DNA of 64,000 nucleotides from Alistipes sp. UBA934. Lineage in GTDB: Bacteria > Bacteroidota > Bacteroidia > Bacteroidales > Rikenellaceae. Positions 47,924 to 58,197 of the stretch are shown here, piece by piece. The stretch is from positions 51,308-115,307 of the forward strand of contig DBDK01000007.1 in NCBI GenBank assembly GCA_002293535.1. The letters run 5' to 3'. The number at the start of each line of letters is the position of its first letter. Positions within the stretch are counted from its first letter, which is position 1. Made by a program: the position numbers and the translations under genes. Under the pieces are notes generated by a model that saw nothing but the letters and a program-made list of their open reading frames with translations, was not told the DNA's origin and ran no database searches.

Positions 47924-48675
47924 CGTACGTCGATATTTAGTTTGCGAAGTTCGTTTTTGAGGGTCGGAATGGGGATTTCGCCGTAGTGGAAAATGCTGGC
48001 AGCGAGGGCTGCGGAAGCGCGTCCGGTGGTGAGAACCTCGGCAATGTCGGCCACGGAACCAGCTCCTCCTGAGGCGATTACGGGAATCGAAACAGTATCG
48101 GCGAGTGCGGTAAAAACCTCCACCGGATAGCCGTCGCGGGTGCCATCGTGATCCATCGAAGTGAACAGGATCTCACCGGCATTGCGCTGCTCAACCTCGC
48201 GCGCCCAACCCAACAATTCACGCTCCGTGACCTTGCTGCCGCCGTGGGTGACGACGTGCCAAGTGCCTTCTGGTGAGCGTTTTCCATCTATGGCGACGAT
48301 GACTTTTTCCTTACCGAATTTGGCGGCGAGGCGGTTAATCAGCCACGGGTCGGCAACGGCGGCACTGTTCACAGAAACCTTACTAACTCCCACATCCATA
48401 AGTCTTTGCGCATCATCTACAGAGCTAATGCCGCCGCCCACGGTGAGCGGAATGTCGATTGACGCGGCGAGTTTCCGGGCCAGTTCGAGGAACGTCCGGC
48501 GCTCTTCGTTCGTGGCGCTGATGTCGAGGTAGACCAGTTCGTCAGCTCCCTCGGAGGCGTATTTGCGGCCCAACTCGACAGCGTCGCCTATCTCTTGCAA
48601 GTCGATGAAGTTCACTCCTTTAACCGTTCGCCCGCCGTAAACGTCAAGGCACGGGATTATTCTTTTTACAGCCAT
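47920..48675 (-). CDS. hisF: Imidazole glycerol phosphate synthase cyclase subunit
   Basis: TIM-barrel cyclase that makes imidazole glycerol phosphate and AICAR. 251 residues with RIIPCLDVYGGRTVKGVNF at the N-terminus, DISATNEERRTFLE, VGGGISSVDDAQRLM, VIASGGAGSVADI and the phosphate-binding GKEKVIVAIDGK. It normally receives ammonia from HisH; no hisH gene is in this window. It overlaps hisA by 10 bp and hisIE by 4 bp. Confidence 0.95.
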   Translation of the reverse strand: MAVKRIIPCLDVYGGRTVKGVNFIDLQEIGDAVELGRKYASEGADELVYLDISATNEERRTFLELARKLAASIDIPLTVGGGISSVDDAQRLMDVGVSKVSVNSAAVADPWLINRLAAKFGKEKVIVAIDGKRSPEGTWHVVTHGGSKVTERELLGWAREVEQRNAGEILFTSMDHDGTRDGYPVEVFTALADTVSIPVIASGGAGSVADIAEVLTTGRASAALAASIFHYGEIPIPTLKNELRKLNIDVR

Positions 48676-49379
48676 ATTTTCAATTCCTTAAGTGTTATTT
48701 TGTTTTCATACAGTGCTTTACCTACTATGACGCTTCGTGTGCCTTGGGTGTCGAGGCGGCAGATGTCGTCGATGCTGGAAATACCCCCGCTGGCGATGAT
48801 CTCAATGTCTGGAAAGTGTTGTTGCAGAGATACATATAGCTCGAAAGCAGGCCCGGCCAACATACCGTCGCGAGAGATGTCGGTGACAATAGCCTGTGTG
48901 AGTTTTGGGAAATTGGCAATTAGTTGATCGGCAGTAAGTTGAGACTCCTGAAGCCAACCGTGGGTGGCAACTTTTCCGTGACGAACATCGGCGCCGAGAA
49001 TAATGCGTTCAGGGCCGAATTCCGTCAGCCAAGCCTCGAAAAGTTCCGGTTCGGTCACTGCGACGCTGCCGCAAATCGCTCTATGTGCCCCGGCATCAAT
49101 CACTTGGCGTAGCGATTCGGTGCTTTTTATACCGCCGCCCCACTGTATGTCGAGTGAAGTGTGGCTGGCGACCTGTTCGAGGACGTGGAGATTGCGCGGT
49201 TCCGAAGCCTTAGCACCCTCTAAATCAACGAGATGGATTCGTCTGAAACCGGCTTCTTCGTAAGTTTTCGCAACGTCCGATGCTGAAAGTGAATATACGC
49301 TTTTTTGCCCGTAATCGCCCTGGGTCAGCCGCACGCACTGACCCTCGATGATGTCGATCGCGGGAATTATTGTTATCAT
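48666..49379 (-). CDS. hisA: Phosphoribosylformimino-5-aminoimidazole carboxamide ribotide isomerase
   Basis: TIM-barrel Amadori isomerase of histidine synthesis. 237 residues: IIPAIDIIEGQCVRLTQGDY, LVDLEGAKASEPRNLHVLEQV, IQWGGGIKSTESLRQVIDAGAHRAICGS, TDISRDGMLAGPAFELYVSLQ, IIASGGISSIDDI. It starts within the last codon of hisB (ATGA). The gap where hisH lies in many his operons is absent. Confidence 0.95.
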   Translation of the reverse strand: MITIIPAIDIIEGQCVRLTQGDYGQKSVYSLSASDVAKTYEEAGFRRIHLVDLEGAKASEPRNLHVLEQVASHTSLDIQWGGGIKSTESLRQVIDAGAHRAICGSVAVTEPELFEAWLTEFGPERIILGADVRHGKVATHGWLQESQLTADQLIANFPKLTQAIVTDISRDGMLAGPAFELYVSLQQHFPDIEIIASGGISSIDDICRLDTQGTRSVIVGKALYENKITLKELKIWL

Positions 49380-50548
49380 ATAACTCCTTTGCTTGTAGGA
49401 AGTTGAGTGTTAAACAAGTCGCGACGAACGGCGCATTTGAGCGCGCGCGCGAATGCCTTGAAAATGCCCTCGATAGTGTGGTGGTCGTTCTCGCCTTGAG
49501 CGATGATATGCAGATTACAACGCATTGCTGCAGAGAGACTTTTGAAAAAGTGAGGGAACATCTCGGTCGGCACGTCGCCAACACGTTCGCGGGTAAAACG
49601 GGCGCTCCAATCGAAGTCGATGCGGCCACCTAAATCAATTAGTACCATAGCTTTAGCTTCATCCATCGGCAATGCAAAACCATAACGCTCGATGCCGCGA
49701 CGCTCGCCCAGCGCTTTGGAAAGCGCCTCGCCAAGAGTGATGGCAACATCTTCGACGGTGTGGTGTTCATCGACGTTTATATCGCCTACTGCTTTGATAC
49801 ATAGTGATATACCTGTGTGGTGAACAATTTGGTCGAGCATATGGTCAAGAAACTTGAGACCTGTGTCAATGGAAGTCCCACCGCGTCCATCGAGGTCGAG
49901 TGAAACGGTGATATTGGTCTCGTTGGTCTTGCGGTGAATGGTCGCTGTTCGCACACCAAGTCGCAGAAATTCAGCTATTTGTGACCAGTCGTCGGAGATG
50001 AGTGCGCAAACCTTGCGGAGGTCTTGAAGGCCTTCCTGGGCGACTGCTTCGGCGAGCAATTTTTCGCCCTGTTCGTCCGGTTGAATCAAAATCGCGCGGG
50101 CGCCGAGATTTCGGGCGAGAATAACGTCCGTGATGCGGTCGCCGATAACAAAAGATGCTGCAAGATCGTAATCTTCAGACAGATACTTGCCAAACATACC
50201 TGTGCCAGGCTTACGGGTGGGGGAGTTTTCCTCCGGCATTGTGGGATCGATAAGTTGGTCGTCGAAAAAGACACCTTCGCTCGCTAAAATACTTAGAATC
50301 AGCTGGTGAGGTCCCCAGAAAATCTCTTCAGGGTAGTTCGGCGAACCGAGCCCGTCCTGATTGGACGCGAGTACCAACTCGTAATCGAGGCCGGCGACAC
50401 TCTTCAGGCCCGAAATCACGCCGGGGAGGAATTGCAGGTTGTCGAAGCCGACGTGGAGGTCGTCGGAGGGCGTTTCGACGACTATCGTGCCGTCGCGGTC
50501 GATGAAAAGGGCGCGTTTGCGCTGATCTATAGGAGGTTGTGACGTCAT
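49376..50548 (-). CDS. hisB: Bifunctional histidinol-phosphatase / imidazoleglycerol-phosphate dehydratase
   Basis: Carries out two steps of histidine synthesis. From the ATG at 50548 it has 390 residues: an N-terminal HAD phosphatase (FIDRDGTIVVE, Asp17 and Asp19; VIGDRITDVILARNLG) and a C-terminal dehydratase (HRKTNETNITVSLDLDG, FLDHMLDQIVHHTGISL, DEHHTVEDVAITLGEAL). The two-domain form is typical of Bacteroidetes and enterobacteria. It overlaps hisC and hisA by 4 bp each. Confidence 0.95.
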   Translation of the reverse strand: MTSQPPIDQRKRALFIDRDGTIVVETPSDDLHVGFDNLQFLPGVISGLKSVAGLDYELVLASNQDGLGSPNYPEEIFWGPHQLILSILASEGVFFDDQLIDPTMPEENSPTRKPGTGMFGKYLSEDYDLAASFVIGDRITDVILARNLGARAILIQPDEQGEKLLAEAVAQEGLQDLRKVCALISDDWSQIAEFLRLGVRTATIHRKTNETNITVSLDLDGRGGTSIDTGLKFLDHMLDQIVHHTGISLCIKAVGDINVDEHHTVEDVAITLGEALSKALGERRGIERYGFALPMDEAKAMVLIDLGGRIDFDWSARFTRERVGDVPTEMFPHFFKSLSAAMRCNLHIIAQGENDHHTIEGIFKAFARALKCAVRRDLFNTQLPTSKGVI

Positions 50549-51600
50549 ATCAAGTTGATGAGTTTGTCGTTTTCGGCAGGGGTGCCAATCGTGATACGAA
50601 GGCAGCCTTCGCAACCGGGAATATGAGAACGATCGCGAACAATAATCCCTTGATCAATAAGTTGTTGGTAGAGTTCGCGAGCATTTTTTGCGTGATCTTT
50701 GTGTTCCTGCGACTGGCACCTAACCAACACAAAATTTGCGTCGCTGGGGAATACCTTTTCGATAGCCGGGCTTTTTTCGAGGGCTGCGATCACGCGTTCG
50801 CGTTCGGATTTTATCTCGGTGATTTGGGAGGCGACGTTTTCAGTATCACTAAGTCTTTGTATCACAAGCTGTTGAACTGCTACACTAATATTGTAAGGAT
50901 ACTTGACGCGAGCAAAAATATCCATCACCTCGCGTGAACCGAACGCCAATCCAAGCCGCAAGCCGGCCATCCCCCAAGCCTTTGAAAGTGTCTGAAGGAC
51001 AATGAGATTAGGATAGCAGGCCAAGTCGGAGAGGAATCCGGAGTCGTTTGCAAAGTCGATGTAAGCCTCGTCCAAAACCACTATGCCGGGGAAATGTTCG
51101 AGCAGTTCGACGATCTGCGCACGCGGGAAAAGATTGCCGCTGGGATTGTTGGGCGAACAGACAAAAAGCAGTTTGGTGTGCTCGTCCGTGGCAGCCATAA
51201 TAGCCTCAATATCAAGAGAAAAATCGAGACCAAGAGGTACCTCGTGCATCTCGACATCGTTGATCGCCGCGGCGACACGATACATCCCATAAGAGGGCAC
51301 GATGGCGACGGCATTATCAATTCGCGGCTCACAAAATATCCTGAAACACAGGTCAATAGCCTCGTCGCTACCGTTACCTATAAAAATGTTTTCGGTTGGG
51401 ACGCCTTTTATATTGGAGAGCAGGTTCTTGAGTTCTTTTTGAGCTGGATCGGGATATCGGTTATAACCGCTTGAGGGATAGGGATTTTCGTTAGCATCGA
51501 GAAAAATGCCGAGCGGCCCCTTATACTCGTCCCGTGCGGTCGAATAAGGCGTGAGACTCAATATGTTAGGCCGTACGAGCGGCAGCGGGTCGTGTGTCAT
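50545..51600 (-). CDS. hisC: Histidinol-phosphate aminotransferase
   Basis: PLP class II aminotransferase of histidine synthesis. From the ATG at 51600, in an ATGA overlap with hisD, it has 351 residues: FLDANENPYPS, YPDPAQKELKNLLS, NIFIGNGSDEAIDLCFR, VCSPNNPSGNLFPR, VVLDEAYIDFA and the PLP lysine in VLQTLSKAWGMAGLRLG. Confidence 0.95.
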   Translation of the reverse strand: MTHDPLPLVRPNILSLTPYSTARDEYKGPLGIFLDANENPYPSSGYNRYPDPAQKELKNLLSNIKGVPTENIFIGNGSDEAIDLCFRIFCEPRIDNAVAIVPSYGMYRVAAAINDVEMHEVPLGLDFSLDIEAIMAATDEHTKLLFVCSPNNPSGNLFPRAQIVELLEHFPGIVVLDEAYIDFANDSGFLSDLACYPNLIVLQTLSKAWGMAGLRLGLAFGSREVMDIFARVKYPYNISVAVQQLVIQRLSDTENVASQITEIKSERERVIAALEKSPAIEKVFPSDANFVLVRCQSQEHKDHAKNARELYQQLIDQGIIVRDRSHIPGCEGCLRITIGTPAENDKLINLI

Positions 51601-52901
51601 TGCAGGCGAATTTTTACGGCGTTTGCGTGGGCGTCGAGCCCTTCCGCGGCAGCCATTGTGGTTATGGTGTCGGCCAGCGAGCGCAAACCGGTAGTGGAGA
51701 GCTCCTGAAGCGTGATCTTGCGAACGAAACTGTCCAAATTGACGCCGCTGAAAGAGCGCGCCCAACCGCTTGTGGGCAGTGTGTGGTTGGTGCCGGAAGC
51801 GTAGTCGCCGGCGCTTTCGGGCGAAAACGGGCCGATGAAAATACTACCGGCGGCAGTAATGTGAGAAGCGACCTCCCACGGCTCAACCATTTGAATTATA
51901 AGATGTTCGGCGGCGTAAAGGTTTGCAAAATCTACAAGCTCGCCACGCGTAGGAAGCACGATGATGCGACTACCGGCGAGCGACTGGATTGCAGTTTCGC
52001 GGCGCGAAAGTGAGGCAAGCTGGCGGTCGATCTCGCGAGTTACGGCGTCTGCGAAGTCGGGTGAGTTGCATACCAAAACTGCTTGAGAATCAGTACCGTG
52101 CTCGGCCTGGGAAAGCATATCTGACGCCACGAAATCGGGACGGGCGGACGAATCGGCCATAACCAACACCTCGGACGGGCCGGCAGGCATATCGACGGCG
52201 CAATCGGCAACGCTCACAAGTTGCTTGGCACGAGTCACATAGCGATTACCTGGGCCGAAAATCTTATCTACGCGCGGAATACTGTCGGTACCATAAGCCA
52301 TTGCTGCAACTGCCTGAGCACCACCGACTTTATAAACCCGATCGACCCTGCAAAGCCTGGCGGCATATAAAACCGCAGGGGCGACTATTCCGTCGGGGCC
52401 TGCTGGAGTGCACATCACTACTTCGGGGCAACTGGCCACGCGGGCGGGGATCGCTAACATCAAAACGGTCGAAAACAACGGTGCGCTGCCTCCCGGAATG
52501 TAAAGCCCGACGCGTTGGATGGGTACCGAACGTTGGACGCAACGCACGCCAGGAGTAGTTTCGAGGCTGATCTCGGCAGGACGCTGTGCCTCGTGAAAGC
52601 GGCGGATGTTGCGAGCTGCGGTGTCGATGGCGTCGCGCAATTTTTGTGGGATTGCTGCGATGGCCTCGGCGAATTCGGCCTCGGAAACCACGAGCGAGTC
52701 TGGCGCGTCTGAAGAGGGGGCGGGAGAAAGGATGCGACCTTCGATCTCGGCAACCAGTTTGCGAAGGGCCTTGTCGCCACCGGCGCGAACGAGGCGCAAG
52801 ATCTGTTCGACACGTGCGGAAATATCTGTGTCCGAGGTCTCTACGCGGCGAGTGAGGGCGGGCCAATCCGTGGCAGCGGGATGTATATATATAGGTATCA
52901 T
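51597..52901 (-). CDS. hisD: Histidinol dehydrogenase
   Basis: Zinc- and NAD-dependent final enzyme of histidine synthesis. From the ATG at 52901 it has 434 residues: QRVGLYIPGGSAPLFSTVLMLAIPARVA (split), VYKVGGAQAVAAMAYGT, IFGPGNRYVTRAKQLV, SEVLVMADSSARPDFVASDMLSQAEHGTDSQ (split), NHTLPTSGWARSFSGV. It overlaps hisG and hisC by 4 bp each. Confidence 0.95.
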   Translation of the reverse strand: MIPIYIHPAATDWPALTRRVETSDTDISARVEQILRLVRAGGDKALRKLVAEIEGRILSPAPSSDAPDSLVVSEAEFAEAIAAIPQKLRDAIDTAARNIRRFHEAQRPAEISLETTPGVRCVQRSVPIQRVGLYIPGGSAPLFSTVLMLAIPARVASCPEVVMCTPAGPDGIVAPAVLYAARLCRVDRVYKVGGAQAVAAMAYGTDSIPRVDKIFGPGNRYVTRAKQLVSVADCAVDMPAGPSEVLVMADSSARPDFVASDMLSQAEHGTDSQAVLVCNSPDFADAVTREIDRQLASLSRRETAIQSLAGSRIIVLPTRGELVDFANLYAAEHLIIQMVEPWEVASHITAAGSIFIGPFSPESAGDYASGTNHTLPTSGWARSFSGVNLDSFVRKITLQELSTTGLRSLADTITTMAAAEGLDAHANAVKIRLQ

Positions 52902-53749
52902 TTTATTATCTTTTCGAGGGCGAGCACGAGGATCCCTTCGGCGCCTATGGCTTTGAGCGCCTCGATCTTGTCCCAAAGTTCCTCTTCACGGACAACAGAA
53001 TGCATTGAACACCAACCGGTTTGGGCCAACGGCATAACGGTCGGGGAGCGCATTGCGGGGAGGATCTCGATGGCGTTTTCTACGGACTCCTGTGGGAGGT
53101 TCATCAGCAGGTACTTCATTCCGCGACTCTCCAGCGCCGCCTCGAAGCGGAACATAAGTTGCTTGAGCAGGGCTTGCTTGGCGGAGTCGAGGGACGGCGT
53201 GGCGATGAGCACGGCCTCGGATTGCAGCACCTGTTCGACCTCCACAAGGCCGTTCGACACGAGTGTGCCGCCGCTCGAAACGATGTCGAAAATTGCATCG
53301 GCCATACCGACCGCCGGGGCGATCTCGACTGAACCTGCGATTTCGTGAATATCCGCAGTAACGCCTTGCTTTTCAAAATATTGACAGAGGATGCGAGGAT
53401 AGGAGGTGGCGACGCGTTTTCCGGCGAAATAAACAGGCCCTGTGTAATTTTCGCTCTTGGGAATGGCCAGCGAAATGCGGCACGCCCCGAAGCCAAGCGG
53501 CTGAACCACATCTACTTGAAATCCTTTTTCGGCAACTTCATTGTAGCCCACGATACCGAGGTCGGCCACACCCATCGAGACGGCCTGCGGAATGTCGTCG
53601 TCGCGCAGGTAGAGAACCTCCAGCGGGAAACTGCCGGAGCGGGTCAGGAATTTACGTCTGTTCTCATCGACAGCTACGCCCGCATCTCGCAGAAGTTCAA
53701 GGCTTTGTTCGTTTAATCGACCCTTGGCCTGTATCGCAATTCTTATCAT
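52898..53749 (-). CDS. hisG: ATP phosphoribosyltransferase, long form
   Basis: First, feedback-inhibited enzyme of histidine synthesis. 283 residues, so the long form with a C-terminal ACT-like regulatory domain that does not need His[23 protein letters not shown] is the N-terminal P-loop-like opening; [16 protein letters not shown] and AICEIA-like [33 protein letters not shown] follow (split). The tdk stop overlaps its start by 4 bp, so there is no room for a dedicated his leader peptide or attenuator. Confidence 0.95.
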   Translation of the reverse strand: MIRIAIQAKGRLNEQSLELLRDAGVAVDENRRKFLTRSGSFPLEVLYLRDDDIPQAVSMGVADLGIVGYNEVAEKGFQVDVVQPLGFGACRISLAIPKSENYTGPVYFAGKRVATSYPRILCQYFEKQGVTADIHEIAGSVEIAPAVGMADAIFDIVSSGGTLVSNGLVEVEQVLQSEAVLIATPSLDSAKQALLKQLMFRFEAALESRGMKYLLMNLPQESVENAIEILPAMRSPTVMPLAQTGWCSMHSVVREEELWDKIEALKAIGAEGILVLALEKIIK

Positions 53750-54327
53750 ATTTTCACAAGTTTGTTAAAACAATGTCTGCACAGCGGTTCGTAACTGTCG
53801 GTCTCGCCGAGCATCACAAGGCGGTCATCGGCAGCCAGACGGTGGGAGTGGTTGGCAGGAGCGCCACAACGAACACAAATCGCGTGGACCTTAGTAACAT
53901 ACTCCGCCGTTGCCATCAGATCGGGCATCGGGCCGAACGGCTTGCCGAGATAATCCATATCGAGTCCAGCGACGATAACGCGAATGCCGCTGTTGGCCAG
54001 CCGGCGGCAAACATCCACCAGACCGGAGTCGAAAAACTGAGCCTCATCCACCGCAACCACATCGACGTCCGTGGCCATCAAAAGTATCGACGCCGAAGAC
54101 TCTACCGGAGTCGAGGGAATTGTGTTCGAATCGTGTGAAACCACCTCGTCCGTAGAGTAGCGAACATCGATCAGCGGCTTGAAGATCTCGACCCGCTGGC
54201 CGGCAAAACGCGCACGCTTCAGACGACGGATCAACTCTTCGGTCTTACCCGAAAACATTGAACCGCAGATCACCTCCACCCAACCAGTGCGTTGTCGGCG
54301 CTCCGACTCTATGTCGTCTGTGTGCAT
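53746..54327 (-). CDS. tdk: Thymidine kinase
   Basis: Salvage enzyme phosphorylating thymidine. 193 residues with P-loop [18 protein letters not shown] (22-39 region), [41 protein letters not shown], and the zinc-ribbon cysteines in [15 protein letters not shown] and PLCRHCFNK. Its first 15 residues ([16 protein letters not shown]) may contain a weak palindromic element copy at 54289-54309. It overlaps fthC by 19 bp and hisG by 4 bp. Confidence 0.94.
   Translation of the reverse strand: MHTDDIESERRQRTGWVEVICGSMFSGKTEELIRRLKRARFAGQRVEIFKPLIDVRYSTDEVVSHDSNTIPSTPVESSASILLMATDVDVVAVDEAQFFDSGLVDVCRRLANSGIRVIVAGLDMDYLGKPFGPMPDLMATAEYVTKVHAICVRCGAPANHSHRLAADDRLVMLGETDSYEPLCRHCFNKLVKI
54289..54309 (-). 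repeat. Possible palindromic element copy at the tdk 5' end
   Basis: Minus strand GAGTCGGAGCGCCGACAAC: the GTCGG/CCGAC stem is perfect but the loop is AGCG, the tail lacks GCGATTTA, and the reading frame (ESERRQR) differs from other copies. The local arginine-rich protein sequence could also be native to Tdk. Confidence 0.3.
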
Positions 54328-54731
54328 ATCACTTTGTCCATTTTTACGTCGTGAGGCTTGGTGGGAACGTGCTCTACCAAAGCCTCAGGCGTGCAAAACC
54401 CTATTTTATATATGTGTACCGCTTCGGGCCGACCCAAATAGCGGTCATAGTACCCGCGTCCGCGCCCTTTTCGGTTACCTTCGCGATCGAAGGCCGTGCC
54501 CGGAACGAGCATAATGTCGATCTGTTCGGGCGGAACCGTACGGCCTCCTTGCGGTTCCCGAATCCCGAAAGCACCTGACGCGAGATCCTCCTCACTCGTG
54601 TATTCGCGAAAATACATATCGTTGCCTTCCACGACCGGCAACACCAATCGCCACACACCCTTCCAACGGCGTAATAACTCCGCAGTGGGAGGCTCGCCCG
54701 GAAGCGAACAAAAAAGAGCGATTGTTCTCAT
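54309..54731 (-). CDS. 5-formyltetrahydrofolate cyclo-ligase, short form
   Basis: 140 residues. The core and C-terminus match the family: [52 protein letters not shown] (split), [15 protein letters not shown] and [12 protein letters not shown]. The protein begins at [13 protein letters not shown], a position about 45-50 residues into normal homologues, and an in-frame TAA precedes its ATG. The missing N-terminal helix normally carries basic residues for ATP binding. It may be inactive or use an altered site. It is first in the run tdk-hisGDCBAF-IE, with TAATTTTG at 54774-54781 as candidate -7 box. Confidence 0.8.
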   Translation of the reverse strand: MRTIALFCSLPGEPPTAELLRRWKGVWRLVLPVVEGNDMYFREYTSEEDLASGAFGIREPQGGRTVPPEQIDIMLVPGTAFDREGNRKGRGRGYYDRYLGRPEAVHIYKIGFCTPEALVEHVPTKPHDVKMDKVICTQTT

Positions 54732-54797
54732 TTATTTTGGTTTTTCGCTCGGCTTGCACTACATTTGTGACACCAAAATTACAAAATTTTTTTAATA
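54732..54797. promoter_or_regulatory. Divergent promoter region: his run / fumarate reductase operon
   Basis: Plus strand: TACATTTG at 54760-54767 with TTG at 54737-54739 and a 20-nt spacer, 30 nt before the frdC ATG; a strong match. Minus strand: TAATTTTG at 54774-54781, 42 nt upstream of the short fthC. The plus-strand promoter fits the Bacteroidetes -33/-7 consensus best in the window. Confidence 0.65.
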
Positions 54798-55484
54798 ATG
54801 AAACCTCCCTTTATTATCGGCTCATCGGTCGGGCGAAAGTTCGTGATGAGCATCTCAGGGGCGGCACTTGTGTTGTTCGTCTCGTTTCACGCGGTGATGA
54901 ACGCCATCGCCCTGATCTCGGCCGACGCTTACAACTGGGTTTGCGCTGTGCTGGGCGCCAACTGGTACGCTTTGGTGGCGACTATGGGTCTGGCCGCTTT
55001 GGTGTTTGTACATATTGCTTATGGGGTGTGGCTGACGCTGCAAAATCGTAAAGCCCGCGGGTCGATACGCTATGCGGTGAGCAAACCCAACGAGGGTGTG
55101 GCCTGGTCGTCGAAAAATATGCTCGTGCTGGGGCTTGTCGTGCTGGGTGGGCTGTGTGTGCACCTGACCCATTTTTGGGCCAAGATGCAGTTAGTGGAGG
55201 TGATGGGCGAGCACGTCAATTCGCTGGGTTTGAGCCCGCAAGACGGCGCAGCGCTGATAGCTTTCACGTTCTCCAAATGGTACAACGTGCTGATCTATCT
55301 GGTGTGGTTCGCGGCAATGTGGCTGCATCTGACCCACGGAGTGTGGAGTATGTTCCAGTCGAGCGGCGTCAGCAATCAAACCTGGCTACCGCGCATCAAG
55401 CGCATCGGTAACTGGTGGGCAACTATCGTGATGGGACTGTTCGCGCTGGTGGTAATCGTGTTTTACATTAAAAGTCTGATATAA
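54798..55484 (+). CDS. Succinate dehydrogenase/fumarate reductase cytochrome b subunit
   Basis: Membrane anchor of the quinol:fumarate reductase. 228 residues with about five helices and the conserved histidines of haem-binding helices (for example [35 protein letters not shown]). It starts with [27 protein letters not shown], typical of the Bacteroides-type subunit. In Bacteroidales this complex reduces fumarate to succinate as the terminal step of primitive anaerobic respiration. The flavoprotein gene follows after 2 bp. Confidence 0.92.
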   Translation: MKPPFIIGSSVGRKFVMSISGAALVLFVSFHAVMNAIALISADAYNWVCAVLGANWYALVATMGLAALVFVHIAYGVWLTLQNRKARGSIRYAVSKPNEGVAWSSKNMLVLGLVVLGGLCVHLTHFWAKMQLVEVMGEHVNSLGLSPQDGAALIAFTFSKWYNVLIYLVWFAAMWLHLTHGVWSMFQSSGVSNQTWLPRIKRIGNWWATIVMGLFALVVIVFYIKSLI

Positions 55485-55486
55485 TT

Positions 55487-57430
55487 ATGGCAACTTTGGA
55501 TTCTAAAGTGCCCGCGGGGCAACTCGAAAATAAGTGGGGTGCGCACAAGGCTGCCATCAAGGTGGTCAGCCCCGGCAATAAACGCAAATTGGATATCATT
55601 GTCATCGGCACCGGCCTCGGAGGAGGAGCGGCTGCCGCATCGCTGGGCGAACTGGGATACAATGTGAAAGTTTTCTGCATCTCCGATTCGCCGCGTCGTG
55701 CGCACTCGATCGCAGCTCAGGGAGGTATCAATGCTGCCAAAAACTATCAGAACGATAACGACTCGGTGTTCCGTCTCTTCTATGACACCATCAAGGGAGG
55801 GGACTATAGAGCCCGTGAAGCGAATGTTTACAGGTTGGCAGAAGTGGCTAATTCTATTATAGACCAGTGTGTTGCGCAAGGAGTTCCGTTCGCCCGCGAG
55901 TACGGTGGACTGCTGGATAACCGCTCTTTCGGGGGTGCGCAGGTGTCGCGAACCTTTTATGCAAGGGGCCAAACGGGTCAGCAGCTTTTGCTCGGTGCTT
56001 ACGCGGCGCTTAACAGGCAGGTTGCAAAGGGCAGTGTGAAGAGCTACCCGCGCCACGAGATGCTGGATATCGTTGTGGAGGATGGCGAGGCGCGTGGGAT
56101 CATTGCCCGAAACCTTGTGACCGGCGAGATGGAACGCTTCGGGGCTCACGCAGTTGTGATCGCTTCGGGGGGGTACGGGAACGTGTTCTTCCTATCGACC
56201 AATGCGATGAACTCTAACGGCTCGGCGGCTTTCCAATGCTATCGTAAGGGTGCTTGGTTTGCGAATCCGTGCTTTACGCAGATCCATCCCACGTGTATTC
56301 CCGTGCACGGCGACCAGCAGAGCAAGCTGACATTGATGTCCGAGTCTCTGCGAAACGACGGCCGAATTTGGGTGCCAAAGAAAATGGAGGACGTGAAGGC
56401 GATCCGCAGCGGCGCCAAAAAAGCGAGCGACATTGAAGAAAAAGACCGCGATTACTACTTGGAGCGTCGCTATCCGGCGTTCGGGAACCTGGTTCCGAGA
56501 GACGTTGCGTCAAGGGCGGCCAAAGAGCGTTGCGATGCGGGATATGGTGTGAATGAGACCGGTTTGGCCGTATTTCTGGACTTCAAAACCGCCATTGAGC
56601 GTTTGGGTGCGGATGTTATTCGCGCACGTTACGGCAACCTGTTCCAAATGTACGAAAAGATCACCGACGTGGATCCGTACAAGGAGCCGATGATGATTTA
56701 TCCGGCAGTGCATTATACGATGGGTGGAATCTGGGTGGACTATAACCTGATGACCACTATACCAGGGCTTTACGCAATAGGTGAGGCGAACTTTTCCGAT
56801 CACGGAGCCAATCGCCTCGGAGCCTCGGCGCTGATGCAGGGTTTGGCCGACGGATATTTCGTATTGCCTTATACCATAGGTGATTACCTGTCGAAAAAGA
56901 TCCAAGCACCGAAAGTTGCAACGGATACGGCGGCTTTCGACGAAGCCGAAAAAGCGATACGTGAAAAGATAGATAAGCTATTGGCAATCAAAGGAAAACA
57001 TACTGTAGATGAGTTCCACAAGAAGCTGGGCAACGTGATGTGGGAAGACGTGGGGATGGCTCGTTCGAAGGAGAGTCTCGAAAGGGCGATCGTGGAGATC
57101 GCCAAGCTGCGCAAAGATTTCTGGAAGGATGTTTATGTGCCCGGCGAGAACGGCGAATTCAATCAGGAAGTAGAAAAGGCCCTGAGACTGGTCGATTTCC
57201 TTGAGCTGGGCGAACTGATGGCACGCGATGCCCTGAATCGGAACGAAAGCTGTGGCGGTCACTTCCGTGTAGAGTATCAAACACCTGAAGGCGAGGCTCT
57301 TCGTGATGACAAGAACTATGCTTATGTCGCCGTGTGGGAATACAAAGGACCCGATCACGAACCGACCCTGCACAAAGAAGAGTTGCATTTTGAAGTAGCG
57401 CATCCCGCACAAAGAAATTACAAAGACTAA
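55487..57430 (+). CDS. frdA: Fumarate reductase/succinate dehydrogenase flavoprotein subunit
   Basis: Catalytic FAD subunit. 647 residues: [21 protein letters not shown] (Rossmann loop), [18 protein letters not shown] (covalent-FAD region with His), [34 protein letters not shown] (split), [56 protein letters not shown] (split). Longer than the E. coli enzymes, as in other Bacteroidetes. The C-terminus has [18 protein letters not shown]. Confidence 0.96.
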   Translation: MATLDSKVPAGQLENKWGAHKAAIKVVSPGNKRKLDIIVIGTGLGGGAAAASLGELGYNVKVFCISDSPRRAHSIAAQGGINAAKNYQNDNDSVFRLFYDTIKGGDYRAREANVYRLAEVANSIIDQCVAQGVPFAREYGGLLDNRSFGGAQVSRTFYARGQTGQQLLLGAYAALNRQVAKGSVKSYPRHEMLDIVVEDGEARGIIARNLVTGEMERFGAHAVVIASGGYGNVFFLSTNAMNSNGSAAFQCYRKGAWFANPCFTQIHPTCIPVHGDQQSKLTLMSESLRNDGRIWVPKKMEDVKAIRSGAKKASDIEEKDRDYYLERRYPAFGNLVPRDVASRAAKERCDAGYGVNETGLAVFLDFKTAIERLGADVIRARYGNLFQMYEKITDVDPYKEPMMIYPAVHYTMGGIWVDYNLMTTIPGLYAIGEANFSDHGANRLGASALMQGLADGYFVLPYTIGDYLSKKIQAPKVATDTAAFDEAEKAIREKIDKLLAIKGKHTVDEFHKKLGNVMWEDVGMARSKESLERAIVEIAKLRKDFWKDVYVPGENGEFNQEVEKALRLVDFLELGELMARDALNRNESCGGHFRVEYQTPEGEALRDDKNYAYVAVWEYKGPDHEPTLHKEELHFEVAHPAQRNYKD

Positions 57431-57435
57431 GAGTT

Positions 57436-58194
57436 ATGGAAAATAAGTTAATGAACCTGACGCTGAAAATCTGGCGCCAGAAAAATGCAAAAGCAAAAGG
57501 CGCGTTCGAGACGTACAACGTGGAGGGAATTTCGCCCGACACCTCGTTCCTTGAAATGCTTGATATTCTGAATAACAAGTTGATCCACGAAGGCAAAGAA
57601 CCGGTTGCTTTCGACCACGACTGCCGCGAAGGTATCTGCGGGATGTGTTCGCTATACATCAACGGAAAAGCCCACGGTCCCGACAGCGAAATCACTACCT
57701 GTCAGTTACATATGCGAAAATTCAAAGACGGTGATACTATTACCATCGAACCTTGGAGGTCGGCAGCATTTCCAGTGGTAAGAGACTTGGTGGTGGAGCG
57801 TCAGGCGTTCGACAAGATCCTGCAAGCAGGTGGTTTTGTGAGTGTTAATACCGGTGGCGTACCAGATGCCAACTCGATCCCCATTCCCAAGCCCGATGCC
57901 GACGAAAGTATGGACGCTGCGGCCTGCATCGGCTGTGGAGCTTGTGTAGCGACCTGCAAAAACGGCTCTGCAATGCTGTTTGTGGCTGCTCGTGTGTCGT
58001 CGCTCGCCAAATTGCCGCAAGGAAAGGTCGAGGCTGCCCGTCGTGCAAAAGCGATGGTTGCAAAGATGGATGAATTGGGTTTCGGCAACTGCACCAATAC
58101 CGGAGCTTGTCAGGCCGAGTGCCCGAAAGGAATCTCGATCGCCCACATTGCGAGGTTGAACAGGGAATTCTTGAGCGCGAAGTTTAAAGATTAG
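57436..58194 (+). CDS. frdB: Fumarate reductase/succinate dehydrogenase iron-sulfur subunit
   Basis: Transfers electrons between the quinol site and FAD. 252 residues: [2Fe-2S] ligands in [24 protein letters not shown], then ferredoxin-type cysteines in [18 protein letters not shown] and [17 protein letters not shown]. Motifs and length match the Bacteroides enzyme. The next gene begins 3 bp downstream, so the two thioredoxin-like lipoproteins may be in the same transcript. Confidence 0.95.
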   Translation: MENKLMNLTLKIWRQKNAKAKGAFETYNVEGISPDTSFLEMLDILNNKLIHEGKEPVAFDHDCREGICGMCSLYINGKAHGPDSEITTCQLHMRKFKDGDTITIEPWRSAAFPVVRDLVVERQAFDKILQAGGFVSVNTGGVPDANSIPIPKPDADESMDAAACIGCGACVATCKNGSAMLFVAARVSSLAKLPQGKVEAARRAKAMVAKMDELGFGNCTNTGACQAECPKGISIAHIARLNREFLSAKFKD

Positions 58195-58197
58195 GCT

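Noticed and set aside
51601..51765. Long N-terminal extensions possible for hisC, hisD, hisB, murC and murE
   Set aside because: The extra residues lie inside upstream genes, are arginine-rich or low complexity, and the downstream ATGs give ATGA-type overlaps and family-typical N-termini.
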